DNA of 64,000 bases. Source: Bubalus kerabau. Taxonomy: Eukaryota; Chordata; Mammalia; Artiodactyla; Bovidae. The stretch spans positions 46,128,501-46,192,500 of the forward strand of contig NC_073637.1 in the NCBI RefSeq assembly GCF_029407905.1, given 5' to 3'. Under the pieces are notes generated by a model. The model was given only the letters and a program-made list of their open reading frames with translations. It searched no databases and was not told the DNA's origin. The first letter of the stretch is position 1. The number at the start of each line of letters is the position of its first letter. Positions 21,478 to 33,348 of this stretch are shown here, piece after piece. The position numbers and the translations under genes were made by a program.

Positions 21478-21798
21478 CTGAGTGCTAAAGAATTGATTCG
21501 AACTGTGGTGCTTCAGAAGACCCTTGAGAGTCCCTTGGACAGCAAGGAGATCAAACCTGTCAATCCTAAAGGAAATTAACCCTGAATAGTCATTGGAAGG
21601 ACTGATGCTAAAGGTGAAGCTCCAATACTTTGGCCACCTGAGGCAAAGACCCAACTCATTGGAAAAGAGCTTGATGCTGAGAAAGATTGAAGACAGGAGG
21701 AGAACAGGGCAATGGAAGGTGAGATGGTTGGATGGCATCATAGACTCAATGCACATGAGTTTGGCAAACTCTGGGAGATAGTGGAGGGAAGTTTGTCA
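21478..21798 (+). mobile_element. BovB LINE fragment lacking its 3' tail
   Basis: Sense BovB from gctaaagaattgattcgaac to actctgggagatagtggag. The usual last 60-70 bases (gcagtccatgggg to gaactgaac) are absent; the sequence departs at about 21790. It abuts the MLT1-type LTR end. Confidence 0.88.
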
Positions 21799-24604
21799 TG
21801 GACCTTTATGATGTTCTCAAATAGTTGATACCAAAAAATTCCAATTGTGATTTCAATCTCTTGGTTACATAAAAAAAAAAAATATATCAGCTACCACATA
21901 TTGAGCATTCTCTGAGTGCCAAGTAAGTTCTGGCATGGTATTAGTGAATGAAGGGCCACAATTACCAAGCAACAGCTCATTAGTGAAGTATTTAACTGTA
22001 TACATAAGAAATATTAAATATTTTCTTCATTTCACAATTTTAAAAAAAGTGTTAGTGAACTTTATCATTTTATTGCCTATTCCCCTTCTTTTGGTAAATG
22101 TAATCTTTCCTTCTAGAAAATGCTTCTTCCTCTAATTCCAGTCATGTTCTTCTTATCTAACCCACTCACCGCTCAGTGACTGATCCAAGCTTGGGCATCT
22201 CATCACACAAGGCTGGGCTAACAAGCATCTTTTTCTAAGATTCTGTTTTCATGTGGGACCAAAAGGAGTGATGGAGAGTCTTTCCTGAGTCTTACAGCTG
22301 TGAGAGCCCAGCATTGAATTCTCAATGGCCATGTTCCCTGCCATTTGCAGGAAGACACTCTGCAGGAGGAGAGAACAGCCTGATACTCAGAAGCAGAGAC
22401 AGACAGGAAGAGCCTGGTTCCTTCCAGTCCTTGCTGATGGAGTCCCCAAAGTCCAGCTGAGCCCCTGCCCTTTCTCCAGGTCACAGAAACCTAACTGTAA
22501 ACTTACTCTGAGACCCCAGCCAGCATCCATCAAAATTCAGTCACCTCCATTGAAAAAGACTCAGGTTAACACATGGATGAAGATTTTTCACTGTTTTAGA
22601 CTGTCCTTTCCTGATCTATGTTACTGATGTTTTGAAATATCTGGGCCCCTCATGTTTGTTTAAAAATAACTGTTCTATTACTGAATTACACCACACCCAG
22701 CTGATTACTGTGCCACAGAATGTTAAAGTGGGAGAGACACTAGGGGTTATATGGTCTGACTGTCAGTCAAAAAAGAGGAAACTGAACCTAGGGAAGTGAA
22801 GCCACTTTCTTTTCAAGATAAAAGTGAGTTTGTGCCACAATTTCCTAAAACTTGACCTTTTGTACCCATTCCAGTGAGTTCTGTCTATCATACAGCTTTA
22901 TTTTGAAGAATTTATAGAGGCTTAACTTAAAGAGTTTGACTTTTGTTATAAAGCTCCTTCAAAAATCTGTCATCTCTCAAAGACTTTCAATTAACTTGAC
23001 TAATTAATAAGTAACATAAAAATTAAGAAGAGTTTATTAGACTTCACCCATAAAAGTACTTATTCCTGATTCTAACCACATGAGAGACAAATGGTCACCA
23101 GTTTTCAAATGATTTAAATATAAGGAACTCTGTGTTTACTAATCCATATTCTGGTTTACTTCAAGCATTTCACTTCTGGACTGAGTAGTATTTGCTACAT
23201 AAATAAGAATAAACTTATTTAATAATCAATAATGCTCTTTCATTTTCTAATTATGTATGATTTTTCAATTACAAAATAATACATATTGAAGGAAATATGA
23301 AAAGGCAGAAAGAAAACAATGACTTATGACATGTCTGAAGTTGATATAAGCAATGACCTTGAATTATGTAATTCTTAGGCTAGCTTTTAATAAACTTTTT
23401 AATACGGAGTAGTTAAAATCTAATGTCCCAAAGAAACAGATGTTAATATGTTAATCAATACCCTGGGTGTTCTCTCATAACCATGTTTAGAAAGAAATTC
23501 TCCCACTTCCCTCTACTCAGCTTTTTTGCTGCTTTCAAAATTGCCCTCCTGTGTCATTAAATCACAGTTCCTATAGGTTCCTTTGCTTGCAGCACAAATT
23601 TTAAGAATCCAGGTCTACTAAACACCTTGAGCTCTAGAAAATACTAAAGTGGCTTCTCTGAGGTTTTCTCGGACCATTTAGCTCACTTGAATTCTCTATA
23701 ACAACCCAAATATACAGATATCTTTGGAATAGATACACCATGCCAAAGCAAGCAGAGACTGTGGCCAAAGGGCATGTGTGTTGCAACACAAGCTTTGCGT
23801 GTAGATTATGTAGCAGCTGCAAGGCAGAGTGAAGAGAAAATATTGTCTTTGAAACACTTTTCAGAAACATTCAACAAGACTGAAAACAAGCAGAGGGTAA
23901 GGGTGATTAGAAGTTAAGTCTTTAATGCTGAGAAACAAGCCCATAGTATGAAGCCAACAGACTTCTCCTTTTTGGATTCCTTAAAAACAGAAAGTTTTCT
24001 ATTTATGTCCTTTTAAGTGTATCACCCATAAGTCATCACCCCCCAGAATAAATAAAAAGGCTAATCACGAAAACTTCTGCTGCTTCCACTGTGAACTGGA
24101 CTTAGTGTAAACCACTGTAATTCACACTTTTCTTAGCTCTCCATGCAGATGTCATATCCATCATGAAAAAGAATCTGTATTTACCAGCAATAAGCCATGT
24201 TCTTTTTTATTTCTGTTTGCTAGATGGAGATCTTGGGTTTATTCTGAGCCAAGTATTTACTAATTCTCATTGGATCTCTTAAACCAATATAATAACCTTG
24301 TTGAAGAGACTAGGCAACAACCGGATGCTCAGTTCTCTTTTTAATTTTAACTGGATGACGAAAGGTTGATATCAGAAAATAAGAGTATATAGTAACACAC
24401 ACTGTCCAACTCTGTTTTGTCCAGCTCATACTGGCTCATGAAGGGTGATCATTAACACCACTTCTGGACTCTGTTTAGTTAGACACTGTGAACTGATTGA
24501 AAATGACCAAGTAGAAGTATTTACACCAGAGAAATCAGCAAATGATGTGAATTAGCTCTTTTTTTTTTCTTCTGGAGATTTAATTATTAAACATTTACCA
24601 ACAA
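21799..24604. other. Mostly unique sequence
   Basis: No gene recognised. A short MIR-like core may lie at 22710-22830 (aaaagaggaaactgaaccta). The segment 22140-22560 is GC-richer and resembles an old unassigned repeat. 23000-24560 is AT-rich and featureless to my eye. Confidence 0.4.
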
Positions 24605-24700
24605 AACCATTCATCCATCCATCCAACGAATTTTTATTGAAATCCAATATGTGCAAGCTAGACCTTGTGATAAAATTTCAGGGTACAAAGACAACCAGGG
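24605..24700 (-). mobile_element. L2 LINE 3' fragment
   Basis: Reverse L2 end: catccatccatccaacgaat, ttttattgaaatccaatatg, then cagggtacaaagacaa. Diverged. Confidence 0.5.
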
Positions 24701-24706
24701 CAAAGA

Positions 24707-24764
24707 CAACGTCCCCTTCTCCTCCTGCCTTCAATCTTTCCCAGCCCCAGAGTCTTTCCTGTGT
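24707..24764 (-). mobile_element. Short internal BovB fragment
   Basis: About 58 bases match reverse BovB internally: gtccccttctcctcctgcct, tcaatctttcccagcccca, gagtctttcc. Neither the 3' tail nor flanking BovB sequence is present, so it is an internal scrap. Confidence 0.65.
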
Positions 24765-25570
24765 TATGACTGATTTTCAATTGAAACCTGGACATTTGTG
24801 TACTATGTATGCAAAGTAGGCTCTGGATGCCATTTAAGCCTCCTGTTTTAACTGACTTTCCTTGACATGTCTCTGGCAGGGCAGGTGGGGAGGTCCTGTC
24901 TGACTATTGCATAGTGGAAGAAGGTGTCCAGGTACCCTACCTGGGTCTATTGACATCCGAGGTAGGGGGCTCCTGCTGGGTTGGTGGGGGGAGTTCCAGT
25001 TCTCTGCATGGTCTCCACTGAGGGGGCTTCATTACTGCCTGGTAGGGATGAAAATCTAGGCTTCCTACTTGGCCTTTTCTGGAACACCCCAGTGGGTAAC
25101 TTTTTTTTTTCACCCCACTCATAGCTTCACAGGGGTGGAGATCTAGGCCCTCCACGGTGCTGTGGATGGGGCTGAGCCCACGGTTCTTTCTGTGGTGTTT
25201 GGTTGAAGTAGAATGGTTATTGTCTAAAAGTTTTCTGTCTTCTGAGGTTGCCCTTTCCTGTCTTTGGACTAGGAGACAGCGGGCTTTTCTGTTGTTAGAG
25301 CTTTGTTTTGTCTGTGCCATTGGTATTTCCTGACTCCCAGTTTCTTCAACAACAAGTCTGGAATATATGAAGCAAAAAGAAAACCCAGAAAACTCAGCCC
25401 CATGCTGTTCCTCTTATCCTGAGGTCTCTAGCCAGTCTACCTTCTCTCCATTTTTCATGTTTATGTTTGTTTCATATAAAATGTCCAGAATTTTTAGTTG
25501 TTCTTAGGGGAAGGAAATACAGAAGAGTATATTTACCCCATCTTCTGGAAAACTTGTCTCCCACTTAGCT
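24765..25570 (-). mobile_element. Old L1 3'UTR
   Basis: Reverse complement of a mammalian L1 3'UTR: ttttcaattgaaacctggac, tgagcccacggttctttctg, tggtgtttggttgaagtaga, cccagtttcttcaacaacaa, then aatgtccagaatttttagttg. The 127-codon minus frame (24937-25320) lies in this UTR and is not a gene. Confidence 0.75.
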
Positions 25571-26419
25571 ATTTTTTAACTACCTTGTCATCTGAGAGAT
25601 TAAAAAAAAAAAAAAAATCAGTGAATTCCAACAAATCAGTTGATATTTTTGCCATAATTATAAAACATCAAATATCTTGCTTAGATTAACTGCAAGGAAT
25701 TTACTGCTAATGCGTAGAGAAGATTATGCATTTTGTGATCTTTGTTTCATTCCCTGTCTACTGACATAGAATGGTTTTTAAATTAGAATATCAACTTTTC
25801 TATCTACAGTAGGATAATAAGCATAGCTGTCCTCTAAGTCTGTTTCTAAATTTGTAATAAATGGCACCTGAGAGGCCATGGAAAGTGCTTGAAGGTAAAA
25901 TAATTATAAAGTTGCTTTCAACAAGTTATTTTTCACTGTTTATAGAGTAGATATACTCAATTTTATGGGTAGACCTGTGAGGTCTGTACACAGTTGGGAC
26001 CAAATCTACGGTAGGCAAATTTTTAGAATAGTAACCTTTAGTTAGTGGAATATCCCAAATATATCATTCTCTGGGAATATCTTCCCTCAGTCTGCTTGTT
26101 GATTTACTCACAGTGTGGTAAAAATGATAGGGTAGAAAAATGAGAAAATTATATAGCAAGTACAACAATAAAATACAGTTATTTAAATACTTATCTTTCT
26201 GGACAATTCTGGAGAGAAATGGCAAGTGATGAAATTTTGCTCTAAGACACAGATAAATGCTGCCTTTCATAGGAGACTTCATTGAATTATTTTTCTCCCT
26301 TGATGGAGGAAAAAAGATATACTAAATGGGATAAACTTTGGTAAGATGAGTGGATTTTTATCTTAATGATAAAGAGCTTCTCATAAACTTGGCTTTAACT
26401 ATATCGTTTGTATTATGCA
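25571..26419. other. No recognised gene or repeat
   Basis: AT-rich unique-looking sequence with a poly(A) run at 25602-25617. Confidence 0.45.
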
Positions 26420-27270
26420 TGTAATTTTTCAACATTTTAAAACTTCACATTTCAAAGGAATATTTTTCATGCAATTGCTATAATCATTATTTTAATAGGG
26501 ACACAATATTCCTTTGGTCATTATATCATAATTCATTAAATAGTCCATTATTGCTAAACAGTTAATTCACCTGTAACACTTCACTTGTATAAATAATGAG
26601 TGACATGTTTTTGTACATAGTTTTCACCCTCCCTACTATTTTGGATTATTTTTTTAAGCTAGAGCCTGTGAAACAGAATTACTGAATCGATAGTATGATG
26701 ATTCTTATGACTCATAACAGGAACCACTAAATTATTTCCCAAATGACTTGTATGGTTTTATAATGACATCAACAACATAAGAGAAGAGGAGCTTAGCATC
26801 CTCTCCAGCAAGTCACTGTTACAGAAGAAAAGAAAGTTACTTTAAGGTTGAAAGACGAATTGCTTAATTTTAATGATTGAGTTAGCAGTTGTTTACTAGT
26901 TTTATTTCTTTTATGAAATATCTGTGGTTGACCTTTGCCATTCAGCGCCTCAGATTTGGGGATTATTTTAAATCAATTTGCATGAATTCCTTATAGTAAT
27001 CAAAATATTAACCTGCAAATTATTTTCATATTTTTAATGTCATAAGGTTTTCATTGCTATAGAGTTAAAATTTCTGATTCTTTGTGATTTGTTCAGTTTA
27101 TTCTAGGCTTAGAATGTCATTCACTATAATTCTGCTTTTCTTTTCCTTTTTAAACTTATGTATATTTTAAACTTTTAATCTAATATAATCTAGCTCAGTG
27201 TTTGTTTTGAGCAGATAGGGCAAAGTTGATGTTTTTTTGAAAACTGCTAAGAATTTATCTCACTATGATT
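26420..27270 (-). mobile_element. Old L1, ORF2 end and 3'UTR
   Basis: Strongly diverged reverse L1: acacaatattcctttggtca (from the spreading 'map' of L1 3' ends), gaattactgaatcgatagta, aaattatttcccaaatgact, and tttgcatgaattccttatag. Identified by order of weak matches. Confidence 0.5.
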
Positions 27271-27539
27271 TCATGAATAATCCTACCCTTCACTGTTGAT
27301 TTATCATGTGAGAAATTTTTAGTTATGCCAAGTCCTTTGACTGTCTATTTCAGCTCACTGACCCTTATTTAACCTTGTGCCATTACTGTTTTAACCACTG
27401 CAGGAATACAGAACATAGCACGCAGTCAATGACTACTTGTTCATTGAATACAGAATCTGGCAGGGCTACTAACCCTCATTACTAATTTTCTAGAATTTTC
27501 CTTAACATTGTCTCTCATGTGTGTTACTCTCTGCCCCCA
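27271..27539. other. No recognised gene or repeat
   Basis: Unique-looking AT-rich spacer. Confidence 0.4.
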
Positions 27540-27649
27540 CAACATTTTACTTTAACCCATTTAAAATCGACAAAGAAGCTGAAAGAGGGCTACAATGAAT
27601 ACCTATATACTCTTCGCCTTGATTCAATTACTAACATTTTATTTTCTCC

Positions 27650-27896
27650 ACTCCAGTACTCTTGCCTGGAAAATCCCATGGACGGAGGAGCCTGGAGGGC
27701 TGCAGTCCATGGGGTCGCTGAGGGTCGGACACGACTGAGCAACTTCACTTTCACTTTTCACTTTCATGCATTGGAGAAGGAAATGGCAACCCACTCCAGT
27801 GTTCTTGCCTGGAGAATCCCAGGGACGGGGGAGCCTGGTGGGCTGGCGTTTATGGGGTCGCACAGAGTCGGACACTACTGAAGTGACTTAGCTTAG
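27650..27896 (+). mobile_element. Bov-A2 SINE, 5'-truncated
   Basis: Starts within the first monomer at ccactccagtactcttgcct and ends gaagtgacttagcttagc. The usual 5' start (ggagaaggcaatggcacc) is missing. Confidence 0.93.
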
Positions 27897-28114
27897 CTTA
27901 TACACATTTGTATACAACAGCACAGACATACAAACTTTTTATTTTTTTGAACTCTTTGAAAATGACCTGAAGACATCATGATATCTCATATCTAGATATT
28001 TCAGTGTACATCTCTTATGAACACAGCCATTCTCCTTTATAACCACAATACATTTTCATAGCCATTATTATTATCCAGTTTAAATTTCCCCAATTCTCCC
28101 ACAATTAACTTTAT

Positions 28115-28834
28115 CAGTTCAGTTCAGTTGCTCAGTCATGTCCTACTCTTTGTGACCCCATGGATTGCAGCACGCGAGGCTTCCCTGTCCATCACTAACT
28201 CCCGGAGCTTGCTCAAACTCATGTCCATACTGTCGGTGATGTTATCAAACCATCTCATCCTCTGTCATCCCCTTCTCTTCCTGCCCTCAATCTTTCCTTG
28301 CCTCAATCTTTCCCAGTAGAAAAGACCCAATCAGGTTCTTTTCTAATAAGTCAGTTCTTCAAATCAGGTGGCCAAACTATTGGAGTTTCAGCTTCAGCAT
28401 CAGTTTTTCCAATGAATATTCAGGACTGACTTCCTTTAGGATTGACTGGTTTGATCTCTTTGCAGTCCAAGGGACTCAAGAGTCTTCTCCAACACCACAG
28501 TTCAAAAGCATCAATTCTTCAGGGCTCAGCTTTCTTTATGGTCCAACTCTCACATCCATATATAACTACTGGGAAAAACCAAAGCTTTGACTAGATAGAC
28601 GTTTGTTGGCAAAGTAATGTCTCTGCTTTTTAATATGCTGTCTAGGCTTGTCATAGCTTTTCTTCCAAGAAGCAACTGTCTTTTAATTTCATGGCTGCAG
28701 TCACCATCTGCAATGATTTTGGAGCCCAAGAAAATAAAGTCTGTCACTGTTTCCATTGTTTCCCCATCTATTTGCCATGAAGTGATGGGACTGGATGCCA
28801 TGATCTGTTTTTTGAATGTTGAGTTTTAAGCCAC
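28115..28834 (-). mobile_element. BovB LINE, 5'-truncated
   Basis: Reverse BovB from the (cagtt)n tail to gagttttaagccacc. A 12-base duplication, aattaactttat, at 28103-28114 and 28944-28955 shows that the AT-rich tract at 28835-28943 lies inside the duplicated boundaries. A minus-strand frame encodes the LGSKI...LLLGRKAMTSLDSILKSRD region. Confidence 0.94.
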
Positions 28835-28943
28835 CTTTATATAGATATATAAAAATTATATTATATATATAAATTTTTATATATAATAATTTATATATAT
28901 TATATATAATATATATTAATTTATACATATATATGTATATATA
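28835..28943. repeat. AT-rich simple repeat at a LINE junction
   Basis: About 109 bases of almost pure A/T with many tata and ataaatt units and partial self-complementarity. It fills the interval between the truncated 5' end of BovB and the far target-site duplication. Confidence 0.9.
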
Positions 28944-29036
28944 AATTAACTTTATAGCTTAAAACAAACAAAAAAGATCTGACCAAGAGCCATTCATTAC
29001 ATTTAGCTGATGTTTGATCTCATTACAGACCATCTG

Positions 29037-29190
29037 ACCACCTTCTCTTTCTCTGTCTCACTCTCTGCCCCTCCCCTCCTCTCCTCCCTCCCTCTTTCTT
29101 CCCCTCCTCTGCGACCTTCTTGTTCTTTCTCTCTCTCACTCTCACTCCTTGTCTCCATCTCTCCCTGTTTCTTCCTCTCTTTTTCACGTT
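29037..29190 (+). repeat. Polypyrimidine tract
   Basis: About 150 bases that are almost all C and T (tctttctctgtctcactctc, then cctcccctcctctcctccctc...). Frames here are low-complexity. Such tracts can form triplex DNA in vitro (general knowledge). Confidence 0.85.
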
Positions 29191-29334
29191 CATGGCATGA
29201 CATTTTCAAAGGTCCAGGCCCAGCTGTTTCACAGAATATTTTAAAATTTGTATATCTCTGACAGTTTCCTTACTTGTGTATTATTTCAAATACATTTTGA
29301 ATTCTTTTAAGCTTCAGTCTCATGTTTCTCTCTT

Positions 29335-29890
29335 CACATGTAATTCTACCATCAAAATCCTATTGGAATTTTGATCAGTACTACAATAATATAAATAAAA
29401 TTGTTTAAGTAATCCAGAGAAAATTATACTGGATCTTACAACAAATTTATTAAGAATGGACATTTTTATATTATTTAAAAGAGTGTGTATTTCTTTAAGT
29501 CATCTTCTCTTATAACTCAAAATTTTTAAAAATTCTTCTTATAGAATATATACTTAAAAACTTTATTTTCTAACAGTTAAACTATTTTGCAATTGAAAAA
29601 CTTTTTTGAGAATTTTTTAAAGTTACATTTCCAACTAGAGGGTGATTACTTTTTTAAATTGGTCTTGTTTGTAGGCAGTTTACTAAACTCTTGAATTACT
29701 TCTACTAATATCTTAATATTTAAATTTTTCTAGTATGTGATCAAAGTACCTGTATATAGTAATAATTTTATGTCTTCTTTCTCAGTATTTATACATATTA
29801 TCCTACTGTGACCAAAATGTTCTAAAACAGTATTAAATATGAAGATGATAGTGACCATTCTTCTCTTAAAAACACTGAAAAAGGTGCTTC
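29335..29890 (-). mobile_element. Old L1 ORF2 fragment
   Basis: Diverged reverse L1: atcaaaatcctattggaatt, ttgatcagtactacaa, gtaggcagtttactaaactc, ttgaattacttctactaata, ending gatagtgaccattcttctct. No open frame survives. Confidence 0.6.
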
Positions 29891-30718
29891 TAAAAGAATT
29901 CCAAAAATATTTTTAACAAAAACAGGCTTAGTGAAAACCAGGAACTATAATTACTGAATAACCATAGAAGTATTTTAATTTATAACTCGTTTGATGGAAT
30001 ACATTTTTGTATTTTTGTTGTTTAAAGGTTAGTTTTGGATGCTCTTCATACATCTATTTTAGCCCGAATCCAGCATATTATCTTTTTCAAAGAACTTTTA
30101 AAATAAAAGTAATGCATTAACCAAGAAAATAGAAAGTATTTCCTGTTACTTTGTGTCTATAATCAGATGGATGTACTTACAGACAAAACCCAGGGTGCAG
30201 TCAAGTTGCTTATAAAACAAACATTAGTTAGCAGTGGCCATCTCTACTTCCACCCCTGCTCCGCTCCAGCCCTATTCACCCATCAACATTGCTTCTCCCG
30301 AATCCCACACAAGCCATCTCACCTCTCCTCCTTCCATCACCATTTTTTCTCCCTTAGAAAGATCATGTACAAGCCACGTTTTCCCTTTCCAACACTCACA
30401 AAACATCAAAGTCATCACAAGAGACTGTTACTCAGGGCATGAGAGTCTTTACCCACGCTCAGCTTCCCCAGGCTGACTCTCATTCCTACGTGTCTCATGA
30501 AAATCATCCCTTACTTCACTAGGACAAGTACCAAGAAGACTTCACTAAGAAATAAAGTGAAATGAGACTTAATACAACTTCAGTTCTTTGAACCTGCCTG
30601 TAGATCCTCACAAATCTCCACCTATATTCTCACTCTATGTATTCCTCTAATTAAGCTTGCTTTTCTTTCACCAAGTATACCAGCTCCAAGTAAATATAAT
30701 ATGCCTAGCTGCTGTTAA
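29891..30718. other. No recognised gene or repeat
   Basis: Unique-looking. A 91-codon frame at 30167-30442 is proline/histidine/serine-rich and not recognisable. Confidence 0.4.
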
Positions 30719-30850
30719 CGGAGAAGGCAATGGCACCCCACTCCAGTACTCTTGCCTGGAAAATCCCATGGACGGAGGGCCTGGTGGGCTGTAGTCCATG
30801 GGGTCGCTAAAAGTCAGACACGACTGAGCGACTTCACTTTTTCACTTTTC
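30719..30850 (+). mobile_element. Bov-A monomer (left half of Bov-A2)
   Basis: Only the left monomer and its cttcactttttcacttttc linker are present; the right monomer is missing. Confidence 0.9.
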
Positions 30851-31223
30851 TTTATCAGCATCAAGAGTAAGAAAGCTCATCTTGTTGACTTTTTGTGTTA
30901 TCTTGCTTTGTTTGAACGAATGGTATTGAGTTGGCTCAGGTTCAGTTATCAGTAGGGCTTGGGGACACCACACCATCACCTGCATGGTGCAGTCAGGGCA
31001 GAGGGGAACAGATGTGGAGATGGATGAGGGACAAATAGGAGAAGTTGGGGTTCCGGAAAGTCCATAACAAAAGCAGCAGCTCTGGGGAAGGGTCAACATC
31101 ACCAGTCAAGTCCAAGTGAGAGCCAGGGCAATGCAAAGACCAATGGCAGCTGCAGGTAATACAGTGGAGGCAGTAGAGCATCCCTGGGAGCAGGACGTGG
31201 GTACAGATAATTGCCTGGAGGTC
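30851..31223. other. No recognised gene or repeat
   Basis: Unique-looking, moderately GC-rich. Frames on both strands overlap the adjacent SINE. Confidence 0.45.
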
Positions 31224-31538
31224 TTAAGTGAAAGTTGCTCAGTTGTGTCCGACTCTTTGCAACCCCATGGGCTATACAGTTCATGGAATTCTCCAGGCCA
31301 GAATACTGGAGTGCATATAGCCTTTCCCTTCTCCAGGAGATCTTCCCAACCCAGGGATCAAACCCAGGTCTCCCGCATTGTAGGCAGATTCTTTACCAGC
31401 TGAGCCACCAGGGAAGCCCAAGAATACTGGAGTGGGTAGCCTATCCCTTCTCCAGCAGATCTTCCTGACCCAGGAATCGAACTGGGGTGTCCTGCATTGC
31501 AGGAGGATTCTTTACCAGCTGAGCTGTCAGGGAAGCGC
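31224..31538 (-). mobile_element. Bov-tA SINE, dimeric form
   Basis: Reading left to right: Bov-A body, tRNA-like head ending gagccaccagggaagccc (near 31420), then a partial Bov-A piece (aagaatactggagtgggtag) and a second tRNA-like head ending agctgtcagggaagc. The flanks cctggaggtctta and ccttgaggtcaaa are a possible aged duplication. Confidence 0.9.
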
Positions 31539-31644
31539 CCCTTGAGGTCAAAATAAGAGTATTATATAGGGAGTACAGTTGTAACTAGAAAAATGCATCT
31601 ATAAAGTTGCACAGGGAGGAATGAGGGGAGGCTGGGATCTGGAG

Positions 31645-31855
31645 CTTAGATGCTGGGGATAGATGGCCTGGGTTGGAATCCTGGATCTCATTTTGTTATC
31701 TGTTTGATCTCAGCATCTTTCTTAACTTCTCTAGTGCTTTGGTTTCCCTTATCCAGAAAATGGTGATAACAAATCTTATAGAACTGTAAAGACTAAATGA
31801 ATCAACATCCAAAAAGTGTTTGGAACCATATCTGGAATATAGTAAGTGTTATAGG
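31645..31855 (+). mobile_element. MIR SINE
   Basis: Sense MIR over nearly full length: tggcctgggttggaatcctg, atctttcttaacttctctag, ggtttcccttatccagaaaa, atggtgataacaaatcttat, tctggaatatagtaagtgtt. Confidence 0.8.
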
Positions 31856-33061
31856 TACATTAGTGATTATTTCTAAAATCATTATATGAATTATTCTTCA
31901 GGTACAGAGTTTCCAGATTGAATGAGAAACCCCACATGTCAGACCTGGATGTAAACGATGCAAAGGAAACTACCATCTGAGGGTCCCTAAAATCTAGACA
32001 GCTTTGGTTTTCAGCCAAAAGACTTCCCAAATCCCAGAACAAAGAGAGAGTTGGAGAGAAAGATGAAAATTACCTACTTGGCTATTCTGCCCTGGTTTCT
32101 GAGGATGAGATTCTTGCCAGATGGCAACATGCTCCCTGTGGATAGGTAGGGTGGGCAAAGAGGGACAAGTAGTATGCTTTTAAGGATACATTTTATTGTC
32201 AATGTATTATATTTTGGTTACATTAATGGGTTAAAGTGGCTTTGTTGTTTTTGTTTCTTTTTTTATTTATCATTAGATGTGAATTTAATAACTTTGCTTC
32301 CATGAGGAATATATACATTAAATTCCACAATAAATGACTCATAAAGAAGGAAAATCCATTTGTTGGTGAAGTTATGCATGTCTGGAAGAAGTTTATTAAT
32401 ATCTAAAAGGGCCTGCAATAGGATTGCTCAGTAAAATCCCAGAGAACTTCCAAAGAGCAAAATCCTGTGGGACCAGAAAGCCTGACATAAGAACCCAACG
32501 TCAGGTTAATCAGGTCCCTGCTGTACAAACTGCAGTCTCTGTACAGGGGCAGACTAAGTGTGGCAATCCAACTGTATCGCCAAGTTCTATAATTATAGCA
32601 ACTCCTCCAAAATGTGTTCAAAATCTGGTTTTAACCCAGAGCTCTGCCCATATTCCTTTACTACTTCTGATCAAGATACCCAGAACTGATATTTTGAAGA
32701 ACACACCTTCAATCCTCTGTAGAACCATGTTCATCAACAAGCCTAAAAGCCTTAAAACCAGCCACCTTCTAAACTCATCCAGCCTCTGAAGTCTGTCCTC
32801 AAGGCACCCCCTGAGGCCACCATGAATGTCCTCTGCCCAGAACCCACGTCCTACAGAAGAGCTTGTTAGGTCATGAAGGAAGTGCAGTCTTCTGGGGCCA
32901 TATTTAGTGGGAGTTGCTAAGAGGGCACTCTTCCTTAGGAGTGTCCCTATAGTCTGAAAAGAAATCTATAAATTACCAGTGACTAGCAAGTATCATAGGC
33001 CCATGGCTCCTTTCCTTTTCCTAGGTACTTGCTCCCATCAAAGGACTTCATGAAAGTCCCT
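31856..33061. other. Unassigned segment with an open frame
   Basis: About 1.2 kb without a recognised repeat. A 121-codon frame lies at 32424-32789 (plus), rich in Ser/Thr/Pro/Lys, including SPSSIIIATPPKCVQNLVL. I do not recognise a family. It could be a decayed processed pseudogene or chance. No splice-site or promoter evidence was established. Confidence 0.3.
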
Positions 33062-33072
33062 ACTCTGTGGTT

Positions 33073-33348
33073 GCTGCTGCTGCTGCTAAGTCGCTTCAGT
33101 CGTGTCCGACTCTGTGCAACCCCATAGACGGCAGCCCACCAGGCTCCCCCGTCCCTGGGATTCTTTAGGCAAGAACACTGGAGTGGGTTGCCACTTCCTT
33201 CTCCAGTGCATGAAAGTGAAAAGTGAAAGTGAAGTCGCTCAATCGTGTCCGACTCTTAGTGATCCCATGGACTGCAGCCCACAAGGTTCCTCCGTCCATG
33301 GGATTTTCCAGGCAAGAGTACTGGAGTGGGGTGCCATTGCCTTCTCCG
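33073..33348 (-). mobile_element. Bov-A2 SINE (dimeric)
   Basis: Reverse dimer with (ctg)n start and gccattgccttctcc end. A perfect 11-base duplication, actctgtggtt, at 33062-33072 and 33349-33359. Confidence 0.96.

Larger units (their letters stand above)
27540..29300 (-). mobile_element. Old L1 3'UTR carrying nested Bov-A2 and BovB
   Basis: Three pieces of one reverse old L1: 27540-27649, 27897-28102 (gacatcatgatatctcatat, agatatttcagtgtacatc) and 28956-29300 (aaaagatctgaccaagagcc, attcattacatttagctg). They are separated by a Bov-A2 and by a BovB with its AT-rich tract, both younger. Confidence 0.5.

Noticed and set aside
24937..25320. 127-codon minus-strand frame as a gene
   Set aside because: Lies within an L1 3'UTR recognised over its whole length.
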